55,244 bases of DNA from Bacteroidales bacterium M3 (GTDB taxonomy: Bacteria > Bacteroidota > Bacteroidia > Bacteroidales > Muribaculaceae): the NCBI GenBank assembly GCA_001689445.1, contig LUJN01000031.1:1-55244 (forward strand). Direction: 5' to 3'. Both the position numbers and the translations under genes were made by a program. The notes under the pieces are model-generated. The model worked only from the letters and a program-made list of their open reading frames with translations, was not told the DNA's origin and ran no database searches. This document shows positions 1 through 6,913 of the stretch, piece after piece (the stretch's first letter is position 1; each line of letters opens with the position of its first letter).

Positions 1-38
1 GTTTTTGCACTTCGGTTTTGAATCTACAGGATTTTTTG

Positions 39-524
39 TCAGCGGACGCGGCGGGTGAAGTCGACCATCTTGATGGCGGCTTCGGCGGCCTCGGTGCCCT
101 TGTTACCGAGCGAGCCTCCGGCACGGTCAATGGCGTCTTGCTCGGTGTCTACCGTCAGCACGCCGAATATGACGGGGATGTCGCAGTCGGCGTTGAGCGA
201 CGTTATGCCTTGGGTGACGCTCTGGCACACGTAGTCGAAGTGGGGCGTGCCGCCGCGTATGACGCATCCAAAGACGATGACGACATCATAGTCGCCGGTC
301 TCGATGAGCTGGGAGGCGGCAAATGTAAGTTCTACGGCTCCGGGGACGACGAACACCTCGATGTCGCTGTCGGCAAAGCCTTCGCGGCGAAAGAGGTCAA
401 GTGCGCCACGGGTGAGTGCTCCGGTGATGTGGGAGTTCCATTCGGCCTGCACGATGGCGCAACGCAGGCGGTCGATCTTGGGGAGCGCGCCGGTGGGGGC
501 GCTGTGGGTGAGGGATGTTGACAT
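39..524 (-). CDS. ribH: 6,7-dimethyl-8-ribityllumazine synthase
   Basis: It condenses 5-amino-6-ribitylaminouracil with 3,4-dihydroxybutanone 4-phosphate, the penultimate step of riboflavin synthesis, in the cytoplasm. The 161-residue length fits the family. Visible family motifs are AEWN (27-30), PGAVEL (61-66) and GGTPHFDYV (91-99), which carries the catalytic His95. I start at 524 (MSTSLTH). The frame is open for seven more codons to 545, but those codons lie in an intergenic heptad repeat. It is the last gene of the minus-strand cluster recF-dciA-thioesterase-SIS-PfkB-TPR-ribH. A 100-nt repeat-filled gap separates it from the TPR gene, so it may have separate transcription. I see no clear terminator in bases 1-38. 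Confidence 0.96.
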   Translation of the reverse strand: MSTSLTHSAPTGALPKIDRLRCAIVQAEWNSHITGALTRGALDLFRREGFADSDIEVFVVPGAVELTFAASQLIETGDYDVVIVFGCVIRGGTPHFDYVCQSVTQGITSLNADCDIPVIFGVLTVDTEQDAIDRAGGSLGNKGTEAAEAAIKMVDFTRRVR

Positions 525-531
525 TTTATTT

Positions 532-573
532 AGTTCAAAGTTCAAAGTTCAGAGTTCAGAGTACAAAGTTATT
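532..573 (+). repeat. Heptad tandem array (AGTKCAR type), upstream of ribH
   Basis: Six 7-nt units are readable on the plus strand: AGTTCAA twice, AGTTCAG twice, AGTACAA, AGTTATT. The array reads outward from the ribH start, antisense to ribH. A nonad array follows directly. Confidence 0.85.
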
Positions 574-622
574 GGGCCTATTTGGCCTATTTGGCTTATT
601 ATAGCTCTAATAGGGCCAATAG
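569..622 (+). repeat. Nonad tandem array between the TPR gene and ribH
   Basis: Six imperfect 9-nt units can be read, beginning TTATTGGGC, CTATTTGGC, CTATTTGGC, TTATTATAG. The array joins the heptad array and fills the rest of the intergenic gap. Confidence 0.7.
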
Positions 623-627
623 ACCCT

Positions 628-1443
628 TTATCTTGGGAAGAGCTTGTGCCAGAGGGCGAAGATGTCGTACCACTTTGTGGCGTCGCGCTGTAATAGGAGG
701 TTGATACGGTCTACAGTCGCCGTGTCATCGAGCTTGGTGGCTTTTTGCAGCATTGTGTTGAGCAGGTGGACGCCTTTTTGCCGGGTCTTGGAGTTGCGCA
801 GCAGGGCGTCGCCGAGCTTCACCGACAACGTGAGGGTGAGCGGCGAGAAGTCGGGGTGTATCTTGGTGAGGTAGCGTAGGGCGCGGGTGTAGAATTGCAC
901 CGCCTCCCGGTATTTTGACATCTCCATGAGCGTGTCACCCTCTTTTTGCAATGACTCCACGAGTTTCATGCCGGCATCCTTTATGCCGTGGTTCATCATC
1001 TCCAGGTAGGTCGATGTGGCGACCTGGTAATGGGCAAGGAGGTTTACCTGCTTGACCCGCGACTGGTAGATGCCTGTCGAGGCATTCAGGGCCATTATCT
1101 GGGATGCAGCATAACGGTCGGGCTGTTCCTTGGCAAGCCGCTCAAAGAGCCGCAGGGACTTGGTTATCTCCCGCTCGGCATGGCGGTACTCCTTGCGCGA
1201 CGAGTGGAGATAGGCGAGGTCATAGAGGAGCGACGCGAGTATCAACAGGAATTGCCCGTCGCGGCGTCGCGGCTCGGTGGCAAGCTGTCGCAGGGCTTCG
1301 GCTGCAGAGTCGAGGGCCGCATCGAGATTCCCCTCCTTGATGTGGGAGGATGTCAGCTCCTGTAGGCGTGATGCCTCCGACAGGGTTGTATCATCGGGGG
1401 AGAAATCGGCAGCGGGGAGGTGGTCCAACGGTATATATTTCAT
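628..1443 (-). CDS. Tetratricopeptide-repeat protein, cytoplasmic
   Basis: A 271-residue helical protein without signal peptide or membrane segment. Residues about 35-110 and 160-250 show TPR-like spacing of small and aromatic residues (for example LASLLYDLAYLHSSRKEY and GDTLMEMSKYREAVQFYTRAL). A protein-binding role is likely; the partner is unknown. It starts 6 nt after the stop of the PfkB-like gene, so it is probably translated from the same message. TPR proteins next to ribH and recF are common in Bacteroidales (recalled, not checked). The specific function is not recognisable from sequence. Confidence 0.8.
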   Translation of the reverse strand: MKYIPLDHLPAADFSPDDTTLSEASRLQELTSSHIKEGNLDAALDSAAEALRQLATEPRRRDGQFLLILASLLYDLAYLHSSRKEYRHAEREITKSLRLFERLAKEQPDRYAASQIMALNASTGIYQSRVKQVNLLAHYQVATSTYLEMMNHGIKDAGMKLVESLQKEGDTLMEMSKYREAVQFYTRALRYLTKIHPDFSPLTLTLSVKLGDALLRNSKTRQKGVHLLNTMLQKATKLDDTATVDRINLLLQRDATKWYDIFALWHKLFPR

Positions 1444-1449
1444 GGCGCG

Positions 1450-2319
1450 TTATTTTTTGGGATTCTCTTTAGGCATGGGTAGATGGCTTGTCAAGCTGTC
1501 GAGCAACGGCTGCCCGATGTCGGCGATATTCCTCTGTAGGATATCCTCCCGGAGCAGCGACTCGGCAACGCCGGCAACAATGGCCGCATCCCAGTCAAGG
1601 CGCGGGACCCCGTTGTCGTGGACGGTTAGGGAGGCATGGAGGCATGAGCTGGTGAACAGTGAAACCTCCCCCTTGGCATAGTCGGCGTGCAGCATGGCGG
1701 GGAGATAGAAACTCAGGTGGTCGCGCCATGCATGGTCGGCATCGTCGGTGCCAAATATTGTCTTGATGTCCTCGGGGCGTGTCACCGCTATGTCGGCCAG
1801 CTCAAGATTCTCGAATATGGCGGGCATGACCTTGGTGATGCGCGTCACCTCGCGGGGATTGAACCCCGGCAGGTAGATTATGATTGCCTCACGTTCCCGG
1901 GCGTATGCCACAATCTCGTACAGGCGTCGGCGCACGCGCGGGTCAATGGCGTAGTATCCACCGAATATGAGTATGTCGTCACGGTCGATGCGGGGCCACA
2001 CGACATCCATCTCGCCGTCAGGACCGCCGGGATAGTCGACGGTATCGCCCGATGGCGTAAAGAGCAGGGAGGTCGGCGTTAGTCCCTCGGTGAAACGGTC
2101 GACGGATCGGGTATCGACGCCGTGGCGGTCGAGAAAGCCGACCACCATGTCGCCAACCCTGTCGCGCCCCGCCTCACCGACCATGCTCACATGCCGACCT
2201 ATGGCGGCAAGTGATGCGGCGGCATTGGGTATGCGTCCTCCGGGACGGGCGCATACAGGGACGGTGCCTTCCATTATGATATCCAGCCCACATCGGCCGA
2301 TTGCTATAATCTTACGCAT
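1450..2319 (-). CDS. PfkB/ribokinase-fold carbohydrate kinase-like protein with altered GAGD motif
   Basis: A 289-residue protein with the ribokinase N-terminal region: GGRIPNAAASLAAIG (27-41) and GEAGRDRVGDMVVGFLDRHGVDT (48-70), the sugar-binding and lid region. PfkB enzymes transfer ATP phosphate to a sugar or nucleoside using a C-terminal DTxGAGD motif. Here the aligned stretch is RLDWDAAIVAG (240-250), so GAG of the anion hole is replaced although an Asp (D244) remains. It may be a weak or divergent kinase or a non-catalytic binder. It lies 9 nt after the A5P isomerase gene, which suggests a sugar-phosphate role, but the substrate cannot be read from sequence. Confidence 0.78.
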   Translation of the reverse strand: MRKIIAIGRCGLDIIMEGTVPVCARPGGRIPNAAASLAAIGRHVSMVGEAGRDRVGDMVVGFLDRHGVDTRSVDRFTEGLTPTSLLFTPSGDTVDYPGGPDGEMDVVWPRIDRDDILIFGGYYAIDPRVRRRLYEIVAYAREREAIIIYLPGFNPREVTRITKVMPAIFENLELADIAVTRPEDIKTIFGTDDADHAWRDHLSFYLPAMLHADYAKGEVSLFTSSCLHASLTVHDNGVPRLDWDAAIVAGVAESLLREDILQRNIADIGQPLLDSLTSHLPMPKENPKK

Positions 2320-2328
2320 GACAGTAGG

Positions 2329-2940
2329 CTATTTGTTGTCGTCGCCACGGGATTTCTCGCCGAGATAGCCGCCATGATGGCGTTTGGCATACTCGGTGCG
2401 GGTGAATCCCGTGAGGCGCATTACGTTGACTACAAGCACATCACCGATTACGGTCATCATGGTCGTCGAGGTGGTTGGGGTCATGCCTAACGGGCACACC
2501 TCGGGGGCATTGCCTGTCGGGAGCGTGACATCGGCCACCCGTGCCAGTTCGCTGTCGGGGTTGCCCGTTATCACGATGAGCGGTATCGAGGGATAGAGGT
2601 TGCGGGCGAGGTGCACGAGCTGGATTATCTCGCACGTCTTGCCCGAGTTGGATATTAGCAGCATCACGTCGTTGGGCTGCAGCACGCCGAGGTCGCCATG
2701 CTGTGCCTCTCCGGGGTGGAGGTTGACAGCCGGGGTGCCGGTCGAGGAGAATGTCGTGGCGATATTGAGGGCTATCTGCCCTGCCTTGCCCATTCCCGAT
2801 GTGACGAGCTTGCCCCCACGGCGGTGCACATGCTCGATTATCAGCTCCACGGCGCGGTCGTAGCCGTCGGTGACGGGTATCGCCATGATGGCTTCGCTTT
2901 CGGCGCGGAGTATCTGTCGCATTGACTCTGATATATCCAT
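2329..2940 (-). CDS. kdsD: Single-domain D-arabinose-5-phosphate isomerase (SIS domain, KdsD/KpsF type)
   Basis: It should interconvert ribulose 5-phosphate and arabinose 5-phosphate, the first step toward Kdo for lipopolysaccharide. The SIS domain fills all 203 residues. Motifs are TSGMGKAGQIA (47-57), NLHPGEAQHGDLG (73-85), SNSGKT (97-102), GMTPTTSTT (152-160) and AKRHHGGYLG (185-194), closely matching KdsD, including the HPGE and RHxGG histidines. The two C-terminal CBS domains of E. coli KdsD are absent; single-domain APIs are known from Bacteroides fragilis. I use the start at 2940 (MDISES). The frame is open upstream to 3099 but would overlap the thioesterase gene by over 120 nt. It sits 37 nt after the thioesterase. 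Confidence 0.88.
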   Translation of the reverse strand: MDISESMRQILRAESEAIMAIPVTDGYDRAVELIIEHVHRRGGKLVTSGMGKAGQIALNIATTFSSTGTPAVNLHPGEAQHGDLGVLQPNDVMLLISNSGKTCEIIQLVHLARNLYPSIPLIVITGNPDSELARVADVTLPTGNAPEVCPLGMTPTTSTTMMTVIGDVLVVNVMRLTGFTRTEYAKRHHGGYLGEKSRGDDNK

Positions 2941-2977
2941 AGATAAGTGGTTTTTGGTGATATTGCGGGTTAACGGG

Positions 2978-3472
2978 TTATTTCTTGACACGCAAGTCGC
3001 GTCCCTCGTAGCGGCAGAGGCCGTCGATCCACTCCTGCTGTATGGGCAATCCTGTGGCGGTAGCTGGGTCAAAGCCTGCCATGACGACATGTGCGCCACA
3101 CTTCACCTCGCCGGTGTCTACGTTGACCACCCGCTGCTCCATGGTGAAGGAGTGCACCGATATTGAGTCCACTCGGGTGAGCACAGCCAGGCGTTCCTTG
3201 ATATAGGCGGGGGCATAGAAGTTGCAGTTGATGTTGACCACCACGATGTTGATGTGCTCAAGGTTGACGACTTCGGGCATCACCTCGGGGAAATAGTGGG
3301 CCTTGCCGAGGTCGAAGAGCGACATGTAGACGGCGTTGTTGAGATGCCCGAGCATGTCGATGTCGTTGAACCGCAGCTGCACCGGTACGGCGTGGCGGAA
3401 AGGATGAGAGGACACGGGCACACGGGGATTGGTGCTCGCGGGAATCTTGCTTATATCTATATTATCCATCAT
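2978..3472 (-). CDS. Acyl-CoA thioesterase, hotdog fold (4HBT/FadM-like)
   Basis: A 164-residue hotdog protein. The segment from residue 30 reads LRFNDIDMLGHLNNAVYMSL, the D-x-D-x-x-GHLNN-x-x-Y signature of 4-hydroxybenzoyl-CoA-type thioesterases, where the Asp is near the catalytic centre. A later EERxVN strand completes the fold. It hydrolyses an acyl- or aryl-CoA thioester in the cytoplasm; the natural substrate is not predictable. There are two adjacent Met starts (3472 and 3469). The gene is 17 nt downstream of dciA and 37 nt upstream of the isomerase, in one co-directional cluster. Confidence 0.85.
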   Translation of the reverse strand: MMDNIDISKIPASTNPRVPVSSHPFRHAVPVQLRFNDIDMLGHLNNAVYMSLFDLGKAHYFPEVMPEVVNLEHINIVVVNINCNFYAPAYIKERLAVLTRVDSISVHSFTMEQRVVNVDTGEVKCGAHVVMAGFDPATATGLPIQQEWIDGLCRYEGRDLRVKK

Positions 3473-3489
3473 TTTCTCTTTTATAGATT

Positions 3490-3780
3490 CTAATGAATGA
3501 CAATTTCAGTGATTACGGTGGCGCCGGCAGCACGGTTGAGCTGGTCGACCAAGGCCTGGCGGTGGAACGACAGTTCCCCCTTGAGCGGCCCGGATGAGAT
3601 GTAGACGTGCATACGCCCGTTCTCGACAAACCGACGTGTCGTGTGGCGGTTGATGGCCGGCCCGACAACTTCGGGCCACAGGTAGCAGACGCGCTGTTCC
3701 ATGATGGCTCCGCGCATGTCGCTGTCAGCAAGGGCAGAGTCGATAATCTCCTTGAGGCTCTTGGCTTCGGTCCGTTTCAT
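3490..3780 (-). CDS. DUF721/DciA-family protein
   Basis: A 96-residue protein with the DUF721 pattern: KSLKEIIDSALADSDMRGAI, then a conserved Trp-Pro (LWPEVVGP), then RFVENGRMHVYISSGPLKGEL. DciA is the replicative helicase operator in bacteria lacking DnaC/DnaI. The start at 3780 overlaps the recF stop as ATGA, so translation is probably coupled to recF. The frame is open to 3825, but that would run far into recF. Replicative function follows from the family and the recF neighbour; this short Bacteroidetes form has no direct evidence here. Confidence 0.82.
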   Translation of the reverse strand: MKRTEAKSLKEIIDSALADSDMRGAIMEQRVCYLWPEVVGPAINRHTTRRFVENGRMHVYISSGPLKGELSFHRQALVDQLNRAAGATVITEIVIH

Positions 3781-4880
3781 AGCGTGGTGTCGATTGGTGA
3801 GAAACTTCCGTCGGCGACATGCCACATGCGGTAGTCGCCCGAGGTGCGCCGCACTATGCTGTCAAGGTGGGCGCGATTGGTGTCGGTGATGAATATCTGG
3901 CCGAAAAGGTCGCGGCCCGTCACCTCCATGATGCGCTCAACACGCGAGGCGTCGAGCTTGTCGAAGATGTCGTCGAGCAGCAGCAGCGGCTTCATGGAGC
4001 ATTGCTCCTTTATGAAGTCATACTGGGCCAGGCGCAGGGCGATGACGTAGGTCTTGCACTGCCCCTGCGAGCCGGTGCGTCGCATCGGCATCCCGTCAAG
4101 GGTCATCCCTATGTCGTCGCGGTGTGGCCCGACAGTGGTGTGGCGCACAATCTCGTCGCGGCGGCGTGCCGAGTCGAGCATCTGCATCATCGTGGCGTCG
4201 GCCGAGCCGCTGCGGTAGTCGAGAGCCACCTGCTCGTATGTCCCGGCGATGGCGGCATAGTAGCGGGCAAATATCTCCGACAGGCGTGCCACCCACTCGC
4301 GGCGGCGGGTGAATATGAGTGTGGCCGACATATCCATCATGGTCTCGACGGCCGTGTAGAGCATCGGGTCGACCGCGCCGTCACGCAGCAGGCGGTTGCG
4401 CTGCTCCAGGGCGCGGTTGTAGCGTATCAGGGCATCAAGGTATGCGGCATCTCCTTGGGATATGACCATATCCATGAAACGGCGTCGCCCCTCGCTCTCA
4501 CCACGTATGAGGTCAATATCCTGGGGGGAGACCATCACAAGGGGAAAAGCCCCGATGTGGGCACTGAGCCGCTGGTACTCCTTGCCGGAGCGTTTGAACG
4601 ACTTGCGCCGTCCCGGCGACATGCCCATGTGCAGCTCCTCCTCCGCGCCGCGTCGGCTGTAGCGTGCCTGTATCATGGCAAACTCCTCCCCGCGCCTCAT
4701 CAGCATGGCGTCGTTCGCACCGCTGAAGCTCTTGCAGAAACTCATGTAGTATATAGCATCGAGCAAGTTGCTCTTGCCCATGCCGTTGTTGCCGAGAAAG
4801 CAGTTGACCTTGGGGGAGAAATCAAGTTGCGCCGAGGCTATATTCTTGAAGTTGGTGACTGAAATATGGTCGAGGGTCAT
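3777..4880 (-). CDS. recF: DNA replication and repair protein RecF
   Basis: A 367-residue SMC-like ABC ATPase that helps RecO/RecR load RecA at gapped DNA. Visible features are the N-terminal TLDHISVTNFKNI strand, Walker A GNNGMGKS (29-36), the signature region GSQGQCKT in the C-terminal half, Walker B PLLLLDDIFDKLD, and a D-loop plus FITDTN near the end. Length fits the family. It is the first gene of a cluster that continues into dciA with a 4-nt overlap. A -7 box and -33 TTG lie 36-66 nt upstream. The long plus-strand open frame opposite recF is a composition shadow. Confidence 0.97.
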   Translation of the reverse strand: MTLDHISVTNFKNIASAQLDFSPKVNCFLGNNGMGKSNLLDAIYYMSFCKSFSGANDAMLMRRGEEFAMIQARYSRRGAEEELHMGMSPGRRKSFKRSGKEYQRLSAHIGAFPLVMVSPQDIDLIRGESEGRRRFMDMVISQGDAAYLDALIRYNRALEQRNRLLRDGAVDPMLYTAVETMMDMSATLIFTRRREWVARLSEIFARYYAAIAGTYEQVALDYRSGSADATMMQMLDSARRRDEIVRHTTVGPHRDDIGMTLDGMPMRRTGSQGQCKTYVIALRLAQYDFIKEQCSMKPLLLLDDIFDKLDASRVERIMEVTGRDLFGQIFITDTNRAHLDSIVRRTSGDYRMWHVADGSFSPIDTTL

Positions 4881-4915
4881 TGTCGATACGCTCTTGTTCG
4901 CAATAAAATAACGTG

Positions 4916-4946
4916 CAAAAATACGGTTTTATCGCGGTTTTTGCAA
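4916..4946 (-). promoter_or_regulatory. Promoter of the recF cluster
   Basis: The minus strand has TTG (4946-4944), a 20-nt spacer and TATTTTTG (4923-4916), matching the Bacteroidetes -33/-7 promoter. The expected start is about 4909, giving a leader of about 30 nt before recF. Confidence 0.75.
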
Positions 4947-4972
4947 TATTTTTTGGGCGTGGCGGCGCGGGC

Positions 4973-6847
4973 TTAGGACAGGGTGAGCTTGAAGTCGTCG
5001 ATAAATGACTTCAGGCCCGGGATGTTGGCGACCATGTGGGCATAGACATCGCGCTCGTTCCATGTGTAGGCGGGGGCCGCGCCCTCGTTCATGGCCACAT
5101 TGACGGTCACGGAGTCATTGCGGGCTGCGTCGCGCAGGGCGACGAGTATGTCGGGAAGCCACTGCGACATCAGTTCGGTCTGCCCGGGGTTTTCGACCGT
5201 GACTGTGAACAGGTCTGTGCCGGTGCGCACGGGACGTGCGGCACGCATCGTGTTGACCAGCACGTGCTCCTTGGGGTGGGCGGTCATGTAGTCGTCCCAT
5301 GCGCGGGCTATCTGCTCGTCGGTGTATGGTTCGGCGCGGTGTGTCGTGCCGGTGTGGGCGACAGGGCGTGAAGCCTTGTCAGAGGTCATTATGCCCCCTT
5401 TGAGTGAGGCGTTGGGGGTGCGCAGGTTGATGACCTTGGGTGTCGGCCCGGCGGGACGTGGGGCGGATGGCATGGGGGCGGCGGGGCGCGAATAGGACGC
5501 CTGCGGAGGCTCGGATGCCGTCGTGGGGTGTGGGGCGTTTGTAGGGGTTGCCGCCGTGGATGCCGGTGCCGTTGATGTGGGGGCGTTTGTCGCGGTCGCG
5601 ACCTGTCGCGACCCTACGTGGGTCGGTTGCGGGGCGGTAGTGGCCGATTGTGTGGCCATAGTGGCCGATTGCGGGGCAGGTGCGGCCGGTTGTTGGGGCG
5701 CGGCGGTTATTTTTTTGAGCCGCCCCTCTCCGTCGCCGCTATTGTTGGGGGAGGGGCTGAGCAATTGGCACAGCTGCACGAGAGTCAGCTCGACAAGGAA
5801 CTGCTTGTTGCTCGACACGCGGTAGTTGAGGTCGGCACGGTTGCAGAGGTTCATCGCCGCGTATATGAAGTCGGGTGTGCAACGTGCGGCCTGCTCGGCG
5901 AATGTGGCGCGGATGTCGTCGCTCGCTTCGAGGAGGTGGATTGTCGACGGGTCGCGGGCCACCATGAGGTCGCGGAAGTGGGAGGCTAGGCCGGTGATGA
6001 AAAACTGGGCGTCAAACCCTTTCTCACGTATCTCCTGGAAGACAAGCAACGCCTTGGGCACGTCCCCCGCGAGGAAAGCGTCAATCAGCCGCCAGTAGTA
6101 GTCATAGTCGAGGACGTTGAGGTTGTCGATGGTCGAGCGGTAGGTGATGTTGCCCATCGACGAGGCCGCCACCTGGTCGAATATCGACAGGGCATCGCGC
6201 ATCGCGCCGTCGGCCTTGCGGGCGATGACGTTGAGGGCCGCCGGCTCGACGGTGATGCCCTCCTGTGAGGCGACGTAGGAGAGGTGGTCGATCATATCCT
6301 GTATGGTGATGCGGTTAAAGTCGTATATCTGGCATCGCGACAGGATGGTGGGTATTATCTTGTGCTTCTCGGTGGTGGCGAGAATGAATATGACATATGA
6401 CGGCGGCTCCTCAAGGGTCTTGAGGAACGCGTTGAAGGCGGCGGTGGAGAGCATGTGCACCTCGTCGATGATGAAGACGCGGTAGCGGCCCTGCGTCGGG
6501 GGTACCTGAACCTGATCTACAAGCGAGCGCACGTCGTCGATGCCGTTGTTGGACGCGGCGTCAAGCTCCACGATGTTGAGCGAGCGCCCCTCGTTGAACG
6601 CGCGGCACGAGTCGCACTCGTTGCAGGCGTCGCCGTCGGGGGTGCGGTGTGAGCAGTTGATGGTCTTGGCAAAGATGCGGGCACAGGAGGTCTTGCCGAC
6701 TCCGCGTGAACCACAGAAAAGATAGGCATGGGCGAGACGGTCGGATGCGATGGAGTTTTTGAGGGTCGCCGTGAGAGCCTTTTGCCCCAAAACTGTCTTG
6801 AATGTCGACGGCCTGTATTTGCGGGCCGACACGAGATAATTTTCCAT
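4973..6847 (-). CDS. dnaX: DNA polymerase III subunit gamma/tau
   Basis: A 624-residue clamp-loader ATPase. The N-terminal AAA+ domain has KYRPSTF, Walker A GSRGVGKT (47-54), the zinc site around CNECDSC, and Walker B IIDEVHML; the collar domain ends near 370. Residues about 380-480 form a Pro/Ala/Thr-rich linker, followed by a tau-type C-terminal domain. Three things are odd. Codons 378-380 contain an A7 run where a one-base deletion or +1 shift gives an immediate stop. Codons 411-418 contain a GTAG-headed palindrome. The -7 box lies almost on the start codon, implying a leaderless message. The gene diverges from pyrG. The start MENYLVSARKYRP is the family N-terminus. Confidence 0.96.
   Translation of the reverse strand: MENYLVSARKYRPSTFKTVLGQKALTATLKNSIASDRLAHAYLFCGSRGVGKTSCARIFAKTINCSHRTPDGDACNECDSCRAFNEGRSLNIVELDAASNNGIDDVRSLVDQVQVPPTQGRYRVFIIDEVHMLSTAAFNAFLKTLEEPPSYVIFILATTEKHKIIPTILSRCQIYDFNRITIQDMIDHLSYVASQEGITVEPAALNVIARKADGAMRDALSIFDQVAASSMGNITYRSTIDNLNVLDYDYYWRLIDAFLAGDVPKALLVFQEIREKGFDAQFFITGLASHFRDLMVARDPSTIHLLEASDDIRATFAEQAARCTPDFIYAAMNLCNRADLNYRVSSNKQFLVELTLVQLCQLLSPSPNNSGDGEGRLKKITAAPQQPAAPAPQSATMATQSATTAPQPTHVGSRQVATATNAPTSTAPASTAATPTNAPHPTTASEPPQASYSRPAAPMPSAPRPAGPTPKVINLRTPNASLKGGIMTSDKASRPVAHTGTTHRAEPYTDEQIARAWDDYMTAHPKEHVLVNTMRAARPVRTGTDLFTVTVENPGQTELMSQWLPDILVALRDAARNDSVTVNVAMNEGAAPAYTWNERDVYAHMVANIPGLKSFIDDFKLTLS
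5594..5617 (-). repeat. REP-like GTAG palindrome inside dnaX
   Basis: On the coding strand GTAG (5617-5614) is followed by GGTCGCGA, loop CAGG and TCGCGACC: a perfect 8-bp stem with a 4-nt loop. The intergenic GTAG repeats at 15.0, 21.2, 37.0 and 39.9 kb share this head, stem and loop plan. It is preceded by CGACCCAC, also found before the second GTAG element at 37.0 kb. It is translated in frame in the tau linker (residues 411-418). Confidence 0.65.
5710..5716 (-). other. Possible slippage site for a short gamma product of dnaX
   Basis: Seven A residues span codons K378, K379 and I380 (CTC AAA AAA ATA ACC). Loss of one A, or a +1 shift, puts TAA next and yields a product of about 379 residues ending just after the collar domain, where gamma ends in other bacteria. 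Use of the site is inferred. Confidence 0.35.
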
Positions 6848-6851
6848 ATCA

Positions 6852-6859
6852 CAAAGATA
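6852..6859 (-). promoter_or_regulatory. -7 box of dnaX (leaderless?)
   Basis: The minus strand reads TATCTTTG at 6859-6852, matching TAnnTTTG. A start 4-7 nt downstream falls on or next to the dnaX ATG at 6847. Confidence 0.6.
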
Positions 6860-6881
6860 CGAAATTTTCCGGGATATTTTG

Positions 6882-6889
6882 TAACTTTG
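6882..6889 (+). promoter_or_regulatory. -7 box of pyrG
   Basis: TAACTTTG on the plus strand, 25 nt before the pyrG start. No convincing -33 TTG is visible. It is back to back with the dnaX promoter. Confidence 0.6.
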
Positions 6890-6913
6890 CGCCTTGATTA
6901 AAAAGCATCAAGC

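Noticed and set aside
3819..4862. A 347-codon plus-strand open frame opposite recF
   Set aside because: recF is certain on the other strand. The frame follows from its GC-rich codon use and has no recognisable domain or promoter.
5523..5700. Frameshift or contamination in the dnaX linker
   Set aside because: The reading frame continues through into a tau-type C-terminal domain; Pro/Ala/Thr-rich linkers are normal in DnaX.
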